A stretch of DNA of 43,416 nt from Burkholderia sp. (GCA_030151225.1 JASLEG010000201.1:1-43416), one strand, 5' to 3'. Counted from the stretch's first letter, positions 1 through 8,766 are shown. The notes: generated by a model from the sequence alone, not told the origin. Numbers and translations are program-made.

Positions 1-78
1 CGCCCACGCCTCGGGCGCGACGCGCACGAGGGCGTGGCGGATCAGGCCGGCTTCAGCCGGCCGAACGGGCGAGGCCAT
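1..78 (-). CDS. mdcG: MdcG, phosphoribosyl-dephospho-CoA transferase (5' part only)
   Basis: Only the first 26 codons lie in the window; the gene continues past base 1. In malonate decarboxylase systems MdcG loads the 2'-(5''-triphosphoribosyl)-3'-dephospho-CoA prosthetic group onto the acyl carrier subunit MdcC. The ATG at 78-76 is preceded by a GGAG-type ribosome site and opens a frame that stays open to the edge, containing RHALVRVAPEAWA, which resembles the N-terminus of this family. It overlaps the end of mdcE by 26 bases, which implies translational coupling. The call rests mostly on position in the operon. MdcB (triphosphoribosyl-dephospho-CoA synthase) is the main alternative. Confidence 0.6.
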   Translation of the reverse strand, partial: MASPVRPAEAGLIRHALVRVAPEAWA

Positions 79-769
79 GCACGCGCTCCGCGATCCGGGC
101 GGCGGCCGGACGGCCGCCGCGTTCCGCGCCGAGCCGGTCGCGGCCGTCGGGCCGATCGCCCGGCGTGTCGAGCCAGCCGGCCAGTTGCGCGGCGAGCGGC
201 CGGGCCGGATCGAGCACGGCGTCCACCGCGCCCGTCTGCGCCAGATTGTCGAGGCCCGGCGCGAACACGGCCGTGGATTTCGCCATCTCCTGCAGCACGT
301 CGAGCGGCAGCTTGGTGACGCGCGAGATCGACGGCAGGTCCATCACGGCGGGCTCGGCGCCGGGCAGCGCCACCAGCACGCGGGTGGCGAGCGCGGTGGC
401 GATGAAGGCACCGGCCGCGGTACCGCCGTACAGCAGGCCGACGGTGGCATGGCCGCGCCCGCTCGCGAGCATCAGGCTCTTGGCCAGATGCGACAGGCAT
501 TCGTTGAGGCCGAGCAGCTCGTCGCGGCGGCTCATGCGCTGGCTCGCGCTGTCCACCAGCACGAGGATCGGCGTGCGCTCGCCGCGGCGCACCACGTCCA
601 GCACGCGCCGCGCGAGCCACAGCGCCTCGTCCACGCCGACGAAGGCGCCGCCCGACACGCCCACCAGCTCCACGGCGCGGCCGGCGATCGTGGCCCGCCC
701 GGCCAGCAGGCCGTCGTCGCGCACGGCGACCTCGTGGTCGAACGAAGCGAGGATCTCATCGAGCGTCAT
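53..769 (-). CDS. mdcE: Malonate decarboxylase gamma subunit
   Basis: 238 aa. With MdcD it forms the carboxy-lyase component that decarboxylates malonyl-S-ACP to acetyl-S-ACP and CO2 in the biotin-independent cytoplasmic malonate decarboxylase. The protein begins MTLDEILASF and has the carboxyltransferase-like crotonase fold features of MdcE: a VGVSGGAFVGVDEALWLARR segment near residues 38-57, and a Gly/Ala-rich stretch (LLYGGTAAGAFIATAL) around residues 108-123. The chosen ATG at 769-767 has an AGGAG site and overlaps the end of mdcD by 14 bases. A longer frame upstream has no family similarity and is mdcD sequence read in another frame. Confidence 0.92.
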   Translation of the reverse strand: MTLDEILASFDHEVAVRDDGLLAGRATIAGRAVELVGVSGGAFVGVDEALWLARRVLDVVRRGERTPILVLVDSASQRMSRRDELLGLNECLSHLAKSLMLASGRGHATVGLLYGGTAAGAFIATALATRVLVALPGAEPAVMDLPSISRVTKLPLDVLQEMAKSTAVFAPGLDNLAQTGAVDAVLDPARPLAAQLAGWLDTPGDRPDGRDRLGAERGGRPAAARIAERVHGLARSAG

Positions 770-1679
770 GACGCGGCTCCTGAAGTCGGCTGGCGAGCTC
801 GGCGAACGCGTCGCCGGGCATCGCGGGAATGGATTCGGCCTCGGCTTCGGTCGCACCGAGCCGGCGCCACACGTCGCGCGCATCGGCGCAATCGCCGAAG
901 GCGGCGAGCCGCGCCTCGAGCCGGGCCTGTTCGGCATCGAGCACGTCGAGATCGAAGGCATGCGGCCCGGCCAGCAACTCGAGCGCCGCGGCACGGAACG
1001 CCGGCACGGCGTCCTCCACGAAGCGCTCGACGCCGCCGATCAGCCGGCGATGCTTGCCGCCCATCGTGCGCCACACCAGCGCGCGATCCTTCGAGTCGAA
1101 TTCCTCGACGCCGCGATTGGTCTCGATCACCTCGGGGCCCGACACGCTGATGCGGCCCGGCTCCGACACGGCCAGCGCCGAGCAGCACGCGGCCAGCAGG
1201 CCGCCGCCGCCGTAGCAACCGGCGCGGCCGCCCACCAGCCCGATCACGGGCGTGCCGGCCGCGCGCGCCTCGACCAGCGCGCGCATGATCTCGGCGATCG
1301 CCAGCTCGCCCGCATTGGCTTCCTGCAGGCGCACGCCGCCGGTGTCGAACAGGATCAGCACCGGCGTGGCCGCCTCGCGCGCGGCGCGCAGCAGGCCGGT
1401 GAGCTTGGCGCCGTGGATCTCGCCGAACGCGCCGCCCATGAAGCGGCCTTCCTGCGCGGCCACCAGCACGGCGCGGCCGTCGAGCGCGGCGCGCCCGACG
1501 ATCATGCCGTCGTCGAACTGGCGCGGCAGGTCGAACAGCGGCAGGTGCGGGCTCATCTCGCGCTCGGCCGGGCCCACGAACTCCACGAAGGTGCCGGCAT
1601 CGACGAGCCCGTCGATGCGCTGCCGGGCCGAGGCCTCGTACCAGCTCGCGCCGGCGGTGGACGGATCGAAGCCGCTCAT
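756..1679 (-). CDS. mdcD: Malonate decarboxylase beta subunit
   Basis: 307 aa, the family's usual size. It is the malonyl-S-ACP decarboxylase beta subunit, partner of MdcE. Visible signatures are FDDGMIVGRAALDGRAVLVAAQ (carboxyltransferase N-half), MGGAFGEIHGAKL, LILFDTGGVRLQEANAGE and the glycine-rich GLVGGRAGCYGGGGLLA, all typical of MdcD. The start ATG overlaps the mdcC stop as ATGA (1676-1679) behind a strong GGGAGG site, so the subunits are translationally coupled for stoichiometric production. No damage is seen. Confidence 0.95.
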   Translation of the reverse strand: MSGFDPSTAGASWYEASARQRIDGLVDAGTFVEFVGPAEREMSPHLPLFDLPRQFDDGMIVGRAALDGRAVLVAAQEGRFMGGAFGEIHGAKLTGLLRAAREAATPVLILFDTGGVRLQEANAGELAIAEIMRALVEARAAGTPVIGLVGGRAGCYGGGGLLAACCSALAVSEPGRISVSGPEVIETNRGVEEFDSKDRALVWRTMGGKHRRLIGGVERFVEDAVPAFRAAALELLAGPHAFDLDVLDAEQARLEARLAAFGDCADARDVWRRLGATEAEAESIPAMPGDAFAELASRLQEPRHDAR

Positions 1680-1993
1680 GACCGGCCTCCCTCGATCGCG
1701 CGGACCGCCTGGGCCAGCCGCAGCGCCACCGTATCGGGCCGCGCGCCGCCGTCGTTGACCGAGAAGCGCAGGCCGCCCGGCGAGCGACGCTCGACGAAAT
1801 CGGCGACCACGGCCTGCCAGACCTCGCCGAAGCCGACCGCGGCGGTCTGGATCTCCACCTCGCAGTCGGCGCCGGGCAGCACGCGCTCGACCAGCACCTC
1901 GAGGTTGCCGGAGGCGACCACGCCGACCAGCGCCGCGCTCGCCTCCCCTGCCGCGCGCTCGCGCGCGGTGTGACGATAATTGAGTCGTTCCAT
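1676..1993 (-). CDS. mdcC: Malonate decarboxylase acyl carrier protein (delta subunit)
   Basis: 105 aa. This small carrier protein holds the phosphoribosyl-dephospho-CoA cofactor on a serine and carries acetyl/malonyl thioesters between MdcA and MdcDE. The segment VGVVASGNLEVLVE (about residues 23-36) matches the family's attachment region, and its serine is the likely modification site. MERLNYRHT is taken as the N-terminus because ATG 1993-1991 has a GGAG site; an ATG 18 codons upstream would add an unrelated extension. It follows mdcA by 137 bases, and mdcB is not between them. Confidence 0.92.
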   Translation of the reverse strand: MERLNYRHTARERAAGEASAALVGVVASGNLEVLVERVLPGADCEVEIQTAAVGFGEVWQAVVADFVERRSPGGLRFSVNDGGARPDTVALRLAQAVRAIEGGRS

Positions 1994-2130
1994 TCGCTTA
2001 TCTCCGCTCTCTGCCGCCGGCCCCGACTCGGGCCGGCCGGCGCGCACCGCCTGCGCGGCCAGCGCGCGGCGATGCGGGTTTGCGTGTTGTTCCGGTGAGG
2101 GTGCCGGCAGTCGTGCCGGCCGGGCCCGCG

Positions 2131-3777
2131 TTACCAGTTGCGAAAGCGCGGGGGCGGCGCGTACAGCCCGCCCGACCAGTGCACCAGATCCTTGACCGAG
2201 CGCGCCGCCAGCAGGCGCCGGTCCGCGTCGAGCGGATCGATGCCGAGATCCTCGGGGCGCCGGATCACGCCGCGCTCGCGCAGCCGCTCGACCATCCTGC
2301 GGTCGCGCCCGCGACCGATCTCGGTATAGCCGGCCACGCCGCGGATCGCGTGCTCGCGCTCATCCGCATCGCGACACAGCAGCAGGTTGGCGATGCCCTC
2401 CTCGGTCACGACGTGCGTGACGTCGTCGCCATACACCATGATCGGCGCGAGATCGAGCGCGAGCTTGTCCGCCAGGCGCAGCGCGTCGAGCTTCTCGACG
2501 AACATCGGCGCGTTCTTCTCGCCGAAGGTCTCGCCGATCTGCACCACCAGCTTGCGCCCGCGCCGCAGCGCGGCCGGCGTGTCCGGATCGGCCTCGGCAC
2601 CGGCCTTCAGCCACGGCTCGCTCGGGTGACGCCGCCCGCGCGCGTCGCTGCCCATGTTCGGCGCGCCGCCGAAGCCGGCGATGCGGCTCTCGGTGACGGT
2701 CGACGAATGGCCGGCCAGATCGATCTGCAGCGTCGAGCCGATGAACATGTCGCAGGCGTAGAGGCCGGCCGTCTGGCAGAACGCGCGGTTCGAGCGCAGC
2801 GAGCCGTCGGCGCCGGTGAAATAGATGTCGGAGCGCGCGCGGATGTAGTCGTCCATGCCCACTTCGGAGCCGAAGCAGTGGATCTGCTCGACCCAGCCCG
2901 ACTCGATCGCGGGGATCAGCGTGGGATGGGGGTTCAGCGCCCAGTGTGTGCCGACCTTGCCCTTCAGGCCGAGCCGCTCGCCGTAGGTGGGCAGCAGCAG
3001 CTCGATCGCGGCGGTGTTGAAGCCGATGCCGTGGTTGAGGCGCTTGATGCCGTAAGGCTGGTAGATGCCCTTGAGCGCCAGCATCGCGGTGAGGATCTGG
3101 GTTTCGGTGATCGCGGCCGGATCGCGCGTGAACAGCGGCTCGACGAAGAACGGCCGCCCCGCCTCGACCACGAAGTGCACGCGGTCGCCGGGGATGTCCA
3201 CCCGCGGCACGCGATCGACGATGCGATCGACCTGCGCGATCACGATGCCGTCCTTGAACGCGGTGGCCTCCACCACGGTGGGCGTGTCTTCCGTGTTCGG
3301 GCCCGTGTACAGGTTGCCGTCGGCATCGGCGCTGACGGCCGCGATCAGCGCGACGTGCGGCGTGAGGTCGATGAAGTAGCGCGCGAACAGCTCGAGATAG
3401 GTGTGCACGGCGCCGAGCTCGATGCGCCCGCCGAACAGCAGCTTCGCGATGCGCTGCGACTGCGGGCCCGAATAGGCGTAGTCGAGCCGGCGCGCGATGC
3501 CGCGCTCGAACACGTCGAGGTGCTCGGGCAGCACCACGCCCGACTGCACCATGTGCAGGTCGTGGATCCTGCCGCTGTCGACTTCCGCGAGCGCCACGGC
3601 CAGCAGGTCCGCCTGCTTCTGGTTGTCGCCCTCGAGGCAGACCCGGTCGCCCGGGCGCAGTACCGCCTCGAGCAGCGCCGTGGCATCCTCGGCCGCCACC
3701 CGCTTGCCGCGCGCGAGGTGCGCGCCCGCCGCGAGGCGTGCGTCGCGCGCCTGCCGCGCGTGATTCCATCCCGTCAT
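2131..3777 (-). CDS. mdcA: Malonate decarboxylase alpha subunit (acetyl-S-ACP:malonate ACP transferase)
   Basis: 548 aa, full length for the family. MdcA is the CoA-transferase-like subunit that exchanges acetate for malonate on the MdcC carrier. Recognisable segments are GDRVCLEGDNQKQADLLA near residue 43, MVQSGVVLPEHLDVF, GGRIELGAVHTYLELFARYFIDL and the C-terminal PIMVYGDDVTHVVTEEGIANLLL. The start MTGWNHARQARDARL has an AGGAGAG site seven bases upstream; longer readings run into the promoter. It is the first gene of the mdcACDEG operon and is divergent from the LysR gene at 4034, its probable regulator. Confidence 0.95.
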   Translation of the reverse strand: MTGWNHARQARDARLAAGAHLARGKRVAAEDATALLEAVLRPGDRVCLEGDNQKQADLLAVALAEVDSGRIHDLHMVQSGVVLPEHLDVFERGIARRLDYAYSGPQSQRIAKLLFGGRIELGAVHTYLELFARYFIDLTPHVALIAAVSADADGNLYTGPNTEDTPTVVEATAFKDGIVIAQVDRIVDRVPRVDIPGDRVHFVVEAGRPFFVEPLFTRDPAAITETQILTAMLALKGIYQPYGIKRLNHGIGFNTAAIELLLPTYGERLGLKGKVGTHWALNPHPTLIPAIESGWVEQIHCFGSEVGMDDYIRARSDIYFTGADGSLRSNRAFCQTAGLYACDMFIGSTLQIDLAGHSSTVTESRIAGFGGAPNMGSDARGRRHPSEPWLKAGAEADPDTPAALRRGRKLVVQIGETFGEKNAPMFVEKLDALRLADKLALDLAPIMVYGDDVTHVVTEEGIANLLLCRDADEREHAIRGVAGYTEIGRGRDRRMVERLRERGVIRRPEDLGIDPLDADRRLLAARSVKDLVHWSGGLYAPPPRFRNW

Positions 3778-3870
3778 TGCGTCTCTCCTGCCATGCGTGT
3801 CCGGTCGCCGTCGATTGTATGCCGCGTCGCGCCGGCGATTGATGACGTTGCCGAATGCGACTAAGAGGCC

Positions 3871-3884
3871 GGATCGATCGATCC
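3871..3884. promoter_or_regulatory. 14-bp perfect palindrome in the mdcA/lysR divergent promoter region
   Basis: GGATCGATCGATCC reads the same on both strands and is flanked on both sides by GGCC, giving a longer imperfect dyad (3867-3889). It lies 94 bases from the mdcA start and about 150 from the lysR start, within the 256-base divergent gap. The position suits a regulator operator. Regulator identity is inferred, and GATC-rich palindromes can arise by chance in this GC-rich sequence. Confidence 0.4.
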
Positions 3885-4033
3885 TGGCCGAACGGCCGGT
3901 CCGGGCGTGGCGCGCGCCGGGCCGGGCCGTCTTGCCGTAGACTGCATTGCCCAGCCCCACGAAGGCCCGTCGAGGCCCACCCGAGACACCCTGCGCCGGC
4001 TACGCCGCCGGCGCCGTTCAACTGGATTTCGTC

Positions 4034-4882
4034 ATGCGTCCGTTACCGCCCGAACTGCTGCGCAGTTTCGTCGCCGTCGCCCAGACCGGCAGCTTCACCG
4101 CCGCCTCCGAGCGCGTCAACCTCTCGCAATCCACCGTCAGCCAGCACATCCGGCGGCTGGAGGAACTGCTCGACCGGCCGCTGTTCGAGCGCGACACGCG
4201 CAACGTGCGGCTGTCGGCCAACGGCGACGCGCTGCACCGCTACGCGGGGCGCATCCTCGAGCTGATGGACGAGGCGGTGATGTCGGTGTGCGGGCCGCCG
4301 CTGTCGGGCAAGGTGCGGCTCGCGATGTCCGAGGATTTCGCCTCCACGCACCTGACCGCCGCGCTCGCGAGCTTCATCCAGCGCAATCCCGAGATCGAGC
4401 TCGAGATCGCCACCGGCCTGTCCGGCGACCTGTTCGACGCGCTCGACGAAGGGCGCCACGATCTGGTGTTCGCCAAGCGCATCGCCGGCAGCCGGCGCGG
4501 CCGCGTGATCCGCACCGAGCCGCTCTACTGGTGCACGGGGCCGGGCTCGCCGATCACGGGGCGCGAGCCGGTGTTGCCGCTCGCGCTGCATCCGGAGCCG
4601 AGCGTGTCGCGCCAGCGCGTGCTGGAAACCCTGAACGCGATCGGTCGCCCGTATCGGATCGCCGTGTCGAGCGGCAGCATCGCGGCGTTGCGCGCGGCGG
4701 CCGCGGCCGGGCTCGGCGTGTCGGCGTTCGCCGGCTACGTGATCCCGCAGGGGCTGGCGCGGCTCGAGGCGGACCTGCCGGTGCTCGGCGATCTCGAATA
4801 CGTGATCGATCGGCCCGCCTCGGCGGCGCGCTCCACGCTCGCGCTCGAGGCCACGCTGGTGGCGGCCGCCGCGGAATTCTGA
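4034..4882 (+). CDS. LysR-type regulator, probable regulator of malonate decarboxylase
   Basis: 282 aa. The N-terminal winged helix-turn-helix (about residues 6-65) contains LLRSFVAVAQTGSFTAASERV followed by STVSQHIRRLEELL and LFERDTRNVRLSANG. The rest is a periplasmic-binding-protein-like effector domain. The sequence style is close to the LrhA/PecT subgroup. Start MRPLPPELLRSF is chosen because it places the HTH at the usual distance; upstream readings lack a ribosome site. It is divergent from mdcA with a shared 256-base promoter region, the arrangement known for MdcR, so malonate-responsive control of mdc is a reasonable inference. The gene symbol mdcR is not assigned because sequence alone does not prove it. 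Confidence 0.85.
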   Translation: MRPLPPELLRSFVAVAQTGSFTAASERVNLSQSTVSQHIRRLEELLDRPLFERDTRNVRLSANGDALHRYAGRILELMDEAVMSVCGPPLSGKVRLAMSEDFASTHLTAALASFIQRNPEIELEIATGLSGDLFDALDEGRHDLVFAKRIAGSRRGRVIRTEPLYWCTGPGSPITGREPVLPLALHPEPSVSRQRVLETLNAIGRPYRIAVSSGSIAALRAAAAAGLGVSAFAGYVIPQGLARLEADLPVLGDLEYVIDRPASAARSTLALEATLVAAAAEF

Positions 4883-5006
4883 GGGCACGACCGGCGCACC
4901 TGTCGCCAACTGGCGAGCACGCCATCGCGCGGTCACGGTGCGGGCAGTGCCGCGCGCCCAGAATGCGCGGCACCGGCCATCGCGCGGCCGGGCCAGGAGC
5001 CCCGCC

Positions 5007-5282
5007 ATGCCTCGTTCGCCACGTTTCCCGTTCGCCGCCGCCGCGTTGCTGCTCGCGGCCTTCACGCCGCTCGCCCGCGCCCAGACCGATCCGGTGCCGG
5101 CCCAGGCGCCGCAGAAAACCCATGCCCAGGTGGTGGCCGAACTCGTGCAGGCCTATCGCGCCGGCACGGTGCCGAGCGGCGACGGCGACTATCCGCCCAG
5201 CGACGCCACCGTCGCGGCCAATCGCGCGCGCATCGAGGCGATGCCGCCACCGTGGGTACGGGCGGCGCCGGGCAATCGGTAG
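5007..5282 (+). CDS. DUF4148 family exported protein
   Basis: 91 aa. Residues 1-24 form a signal peptide: basic start MPRSPRFP, hydrophobic core FAAAALLLAAFTPLA, and cleavage probable after ARA. The mature part has the DUF4148 pattern: THAQVVAELVQAYRAGTVPSGDGDYPP followed by a short NRARIEAM segment. These small periplasmic proteins are common and multicopy in Burkholderia and have no assigned role. The start has an AGGAGC site at 4995-5000. It converges on the dehydrogenase gene with only 18 bases between stops. Confidence 0.85.
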   Translation: MPRSPRFPFAAAALLLAAFTPLARAQTDPVPAQAPQKTHAQVVAELVQAYRAGTVPSGDGDYPPSDATVAANRARIEAMPPPWVRAAPGNR

Positions 5283-5300
5283 GCAGCGCGCGGCCGCCGC

Positions 5301-6221
5301 TCAGGGCAGGAAGCTGTCGCGCCGCGCCGCGACCAGCTCGAGCAGCAGCCGGTCGCGTTCCGCGCCGAATTCGCCGATCGAGCGGGTGCCCTGGATCGCC
5401 TTCAGCTCGTCGACGAGCTTGCGGTCCACGGCCTCGTTGAACGAGGGCGTGCCGAGATCGTCCCACCAGCTCGTGATCGGCCCGCGCAGGTGATCGAGGA
5501 AATGTTCCATGCCGCCGTCGCCGCCGCCGAGGTGATAGGTCAGCGCCTGCCCCATCAGCCCCCAGCGCAGGCCCGGGCCCCACGACACGGCCTTGTCGGC
5601 ATCGGCCACGCTCACCACGCCCTCGCCCACCAGGTGATACACCTCGCGAAACAGCGCCGCGGCCAGCCGGTTCGCCACGTGCCCGGTCATCTCCCGGTTC
5701 AGCACGATCGTGACCTTGCCGAGCCCGTCGTAGAACGCCCTGGCGCGCGCGATCGCCTCCGGTGCGGTGGCGTCGCCGCCCACCAGCTCGACCAGCGGAA
5801 TCAGGTGCGGCGGATTGAACGGGTGCGCGATCAGGCAGCGCTCGGGATGGCGCGCGCAGGCGGTCTGGATCTCCGACATGCGCAGCCCAGACGAGCTCGA
5901 CGCGATCAGCGCCTCGGCGCTCAGGCAGGCGTCCATGCGGCGATACAGCTCGCGCTTGACGTCGAGCCGCTCGGGGCCGTTTTCCTGCACGAAGTCGGCG
6001 CCGTCGAGCGCCCGTTCGAGATCGGCCTCGAAGCGCAGCCGCGAGCCGCATTCGGCCAGCCGCGCCTCGCCCATGAAGCGCGCGAGCGCGGTGTGCAGGC
6101 GCTCGACGGCGTCGGGCGCGGGATCGGTCACCACCACCTCGAAGCCCTGGTCGAGGTAGAACGCGGTCCAGCTCGCGCCGATCACGCCGGCGCCGACCAC
6201 GGCGATACGTTGGATGCTCAT
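5301..6221 (-). CDS. 3-hydroxyacyl-CoA dehydrogenase family oxidoreductase (L-carnitine dehydrogenase/lambda-crystallin-like)
   Basis: 306 aa. The NAD-binding Rossmann domain starts at once with IAVVGAGVIGASWTAFYLDQG (GxGxxG at residues 10-15, acidic DP after beta 2). The catalytic region shows ASSSSGLRMSEIQ and the His of IAHPFNPPHLIPLVELV. The C-terminal helical domain begins about GHVANRLAAALFREVYHLV. Family members oxidise 3-hydroxyacyl-CoA, L-carnitine or L-gulonate. The WGPGLRWGLMGQ motif and the single-domain length fit the carnitine dehydrogenase/lambda-crystallin branch better than fatty-acid oxidation FadB. No carnitine genes are adjacent, so the substrate is open. Confidence 0.85.
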   Translation of the reverse strand: MSIQRIAVVGAGVIGASWTAFYLDQGFEVVVTDPAPDAVERLHTALARFMGEARLAECGSRLRFEADLERALDGADFVQENGPERLDVKRELYRRMDACLSAEALIASSSSGLRMSEIQTACARHPERCLIAHPFNPPHLIPLVELVGGDATAPEAIARARAFYDGLGKVTIVLNREMTGHVANRLAAALFREVYHLVGEGVVSVADADKAVSWGPGLRWGLMGQALTYHLGGGDGGMEHFLDHLRGPITSWWDDLGTPSFNEAVDRKLVDELKAIQGTRSIGEFGAERDRLLLELVAARRDSFLP

Positions 6222-6319
6222 GGAATCGGTGTCTCCGTTGGCGATGGGAATGCGGGGTTCGGAATGGCGACGATTGTCGCATCGAACCGCGCCCGCGCGC
6301 CTCGGCGCGGGCCACCATG

Positions 6320-6354
6320 AAAAACGCCACGCGGGGCGCGAACCCCGCGTGGCG
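6320..6354 (-). terminator. Rho-independent terminator of pckG
   Basis: A perfect 12-bp inverted repeat (6325-6336 with 6343-6354, 6-base loop) is followed on the minus strand by five T residues (A run at 6320-6324). It lies 48 bases beyond the pckG stop, in the right orientation. Confidence 0.9.
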
Positions 6355-6401
6355 CGATGTGACGGGCCGCCGCGAGGGCGGCAGCCGCTTCAGCCGCGAC
6401 G

Positions 6402-8273
6402 TCAGCCGGCGAGGCGTGCCTCGAGCGCGGCCTTGGTGTCGGTCATCGCCTGCGGCAGACGCGCCCGCAGCTTGTCGAACAGTTCCTCGTGCAGCGCGAG
6501 TTCCTCGCGCCACGCGTCGCGGTCCACCGAGGCGACCTGCTCGTACTGCCCGGGCGTGAACGCCATGCCGGCCCAGTGCAGGTCCGCATGGCGCGGCGTG
6601 GTGCCGAGCGCGTGCTCGACGCCCTCGCCACGGCCCGCGATGCGATCGAGCATCCACTTCAGCACGCGCATGTTCTCGCCGAAGCCGGGCCACGCGAAGC
6701 GGCCGTCGGCATCCTTGCGGAACCAGTTCACGCAGTAGATCTTCGGCAGCGTGGCGCCCGATGCGGCCAGGCGCTCGCCGAGCGCGAGCCAGTGCGCGAA
6801 GTAGTCGCCCATGTTGTAGCCGCAGAACGGCAGCATGGCGAACGGATCGCGGCGCACCACGCCCTGCTTGCCGGCCGCGGCCGCCGTGGTTTCCGAGCCC
6901 ATCGTGGCGGCCATGTACACGCCCTCGGTCCAGTCGCGCGCCTCGGTCACGAGCGGCACGGTGGTGGAGCGGCGGCCGCCGAACACGAAGGCGTCGATCG
7001 CGACGCCGGCCGGGTTGTCCCAGTCCGCGTCGATCGACGGGCACTGCGAGGCCGGGGCCGTGAAGCGCGCGTTCGGATGCGCGGCCTTGCGGCCGGTTTC
7101 CTTGCCGATCGCGGGCGTCCAGTCCTGCCCCTGCCAGTCGCGCAGATGCGCGGGCGGCGTGTCGGTCAGGCCTTCCCACCACACGTCGCCGTCGTCGGTC
7201 AGCGCGACGTTCGTGAAGATCACGTTCTCGCGCAGCGTGGCGAGTGCGTTCGGATTGGTGTTCTCGCCGGTGCCCGGCGCCACGCCGAAATAGCCGGCCT
7301 CGGGGTTGATCGCGTACAGGCGGCCGTCGGCGCCGGGCTTGATCCAGGCGATGTCGTCGCCGATCGTGGTGACCTTCCAGCCCTCGAAGCCGGCCGGCGG
7401 AATCAGCATCGCGAAGTTGGTCTTGCCGCAGGCCGACGGGAAGGCCGCCGCGATGTGGCGCTTCACGCCGTCGGGCGAGGTCACGCCGAGGATCAGCATG
7501 TGCTCGGCGAGCCAGCCTTCGTCGCGGCCCATCGTGGAGGCGATGCGCAGCGCGAAGCACTTCTTGCCGAGCAGCGCGTTGCCGCCGTAGCCCGAGCCGT
7601 AGCTCCAGATCTCCCGCGTCTCGGGGAAATGCACGATGTACTTGGTGTCGTTGCACGGCCAGGCCACGTCGGCCTCGCCGGCCGCGAGCGGCTTGCCCAC
7701 GCTGTGCACGCAGGGCACGAAATGGCCGTCCTCGCCGAGCACGCGATACACGTCGCGGCCCATGCGCGTCATGATCCGCATGTTCACGGCCACGTACGGG
7801 CTGTCGGACAGCTCCACGCCGATGTGCGCGATCGGCGAGCCGAGCGGGCCCATCGAGAACGGCACCACGTACAGCGTGCGGCCACGCATCGCGCCGCGGA
7901 ACAGGCCGTCGAGCGTGCCGCGCATCTCGGCCGGCGCGATCCAGTGATTGGTGGGGCCGGCATCCTCGCGCGCTTCGCTGCAGATGAAGGTGCGATCCTC
8001 GACGCGCGCCACGTCCGACGGATCGGACAGCGCGAGGAACGAGTTCGGGCGCCTGGCCGGATTCAGGCGAATCATCGTGCCCTGCGCGACCATCTGTTCG
8101 CAGAAGCGGTCGTATTCCGCCTGCGAGCCGTCGCACCAGACGACGGCGTCGGGTTCGGTCAGCGCCGCGATGCGCGCGACCCAGTCGACGAGGCCGCGAT
8201 GCCTGACGTAATCGGGTACGTCGAGCTCGATCGCGGGCGGATGCGCCGCCTCGACCACATGGCTTGGGGTCAT
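6402..8273 (-). CDS. pckG: Phosphoenolpyruvate carboxykinase (GTP)
   Basis: 623 aa, normal for the GTP-dependent class. It converts oxaloacetate and GTP to PEP, CO2 and GDP in gluconeogenesis. The kinase-1a loop FPSACGKTN (about residues 278-286) carries the active-site cysteine typical of GTP enzymes. Other family signatures are MGPLGSPIAHIGVELSDSPY, GSGYGGNALLGKKC, GDDIAWI (kinase-2/metal site) and FVFGGRRSTTVPLV. Start ATG 8273-8271 has a GGAGAT site; the reading frame continues upstream but that part has no similarity. The gene is monocistronic: its own terminator lies at 6320-6354 and a long non-coding region lies upstream. Confidence 0.97.
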   Translation of the reverse strand: MTPSHVVEAAHPPAIELDVPDYVRHRGLVDWVARIAALTEPDAVVWCDGSQAEYDRFCEQMVAQGTMIRLNPARRPNSFLALSDPSDVARVEDRTFICSEAREDAGPTNHWIAPAEMRGTLDGLFRGAMRGRTLYVVPFSMGPLGSPIAHIGVELSDSPYVAVNMRIMTRMGRDVYRVLGEDGHFVPCVHSVGKPLAAGEADVAWPCNDTKYIVHFPETREIWSYGSGYGGNALLGKKCFALRIASTMGRDEGWLAEHMLILGVTSPDGVKRHIAAAFPSACGKTNFAMLIPPAGFEGWKVTTIGDDIAWIKPGADGRLYAINPEAGYFGVAPGTGENTNPNALATLRENVIFTNVALTDDGDVWWEGLTDTPPAHLRDWQGQDWTPAIGKETGRKAAHPNARFTAPASQCPSIDADWDNPAGVAIDAFVFGGRRSTTVPLVTEARDWTEGVYMAATMGSETTAAAAGKQGVVRRDPFAMLPFCGYNMGDYFAHWLALGERLAASGATLPKIYCVNWFRKDADGRFAWPGFGENMRVLKWMLDRIAGRGEGVEHALGTTPRHADLHWAGMAFTPGQYEQVASVDRDAWREELALHEELFDKLRARLPQAMTDTKAALEARLAG

Positions 8274-8569
8274 GAAAATCTCCGGAAGGTTGAAGAAAAA
8301 AGGAAGGAAGACACGAAGGGAAGGCGTGGACGTGGCACGCGCCTCAGATCGGGCGCGGCGGCACGGCGATGCGATGGATGCGGCCCGGGCGGAAGCGGCG
8401 CATGCGCGCCGCAGACGCGCGGCGCGATCCGCCCGGCTCGGCCGCTGCGGATCGAACGCGCGGCGCGGGCATCGTGGGCGGGCTTCGGCGCGACATCGAA
8501 CCCGACGATGCGGCGGCGAAACCGGGAAGACTGCGAGAGGGGGAATGGATCCGTACAACGATCGCGGTA

Positions 8570-8584
8570 ATCGGCATTGCCGAT
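8570..8584. promoter_or_regulatory. Perfect odd palindrome upstream of pckG
   Basis: Arms ATCGGCA and TGCCGAT are separated by one T. It lies about 300 bases upstream of the pckG start, far for an operator unless the leader is long. It is a candidate regulator site or RNA hairpin only. Confidence 0.3.
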
Positions 8585-8766
8585 GCGTGACCTCATTTTT
8601 CAAGGGAGGCCAGCATACCATCGGCGTTCCGAAGTGTGGGACGGCAGGACGCCGCGCTAGGGATGATCCCGATAGGGATGTCACCGGGCCGCCGGCGAAG
8701 CGGGGCACGACCCTCGCGCGCCCGCGCCGGCCCGCATCGATGCCCGCATCGATTTTCGGGTGGCCT

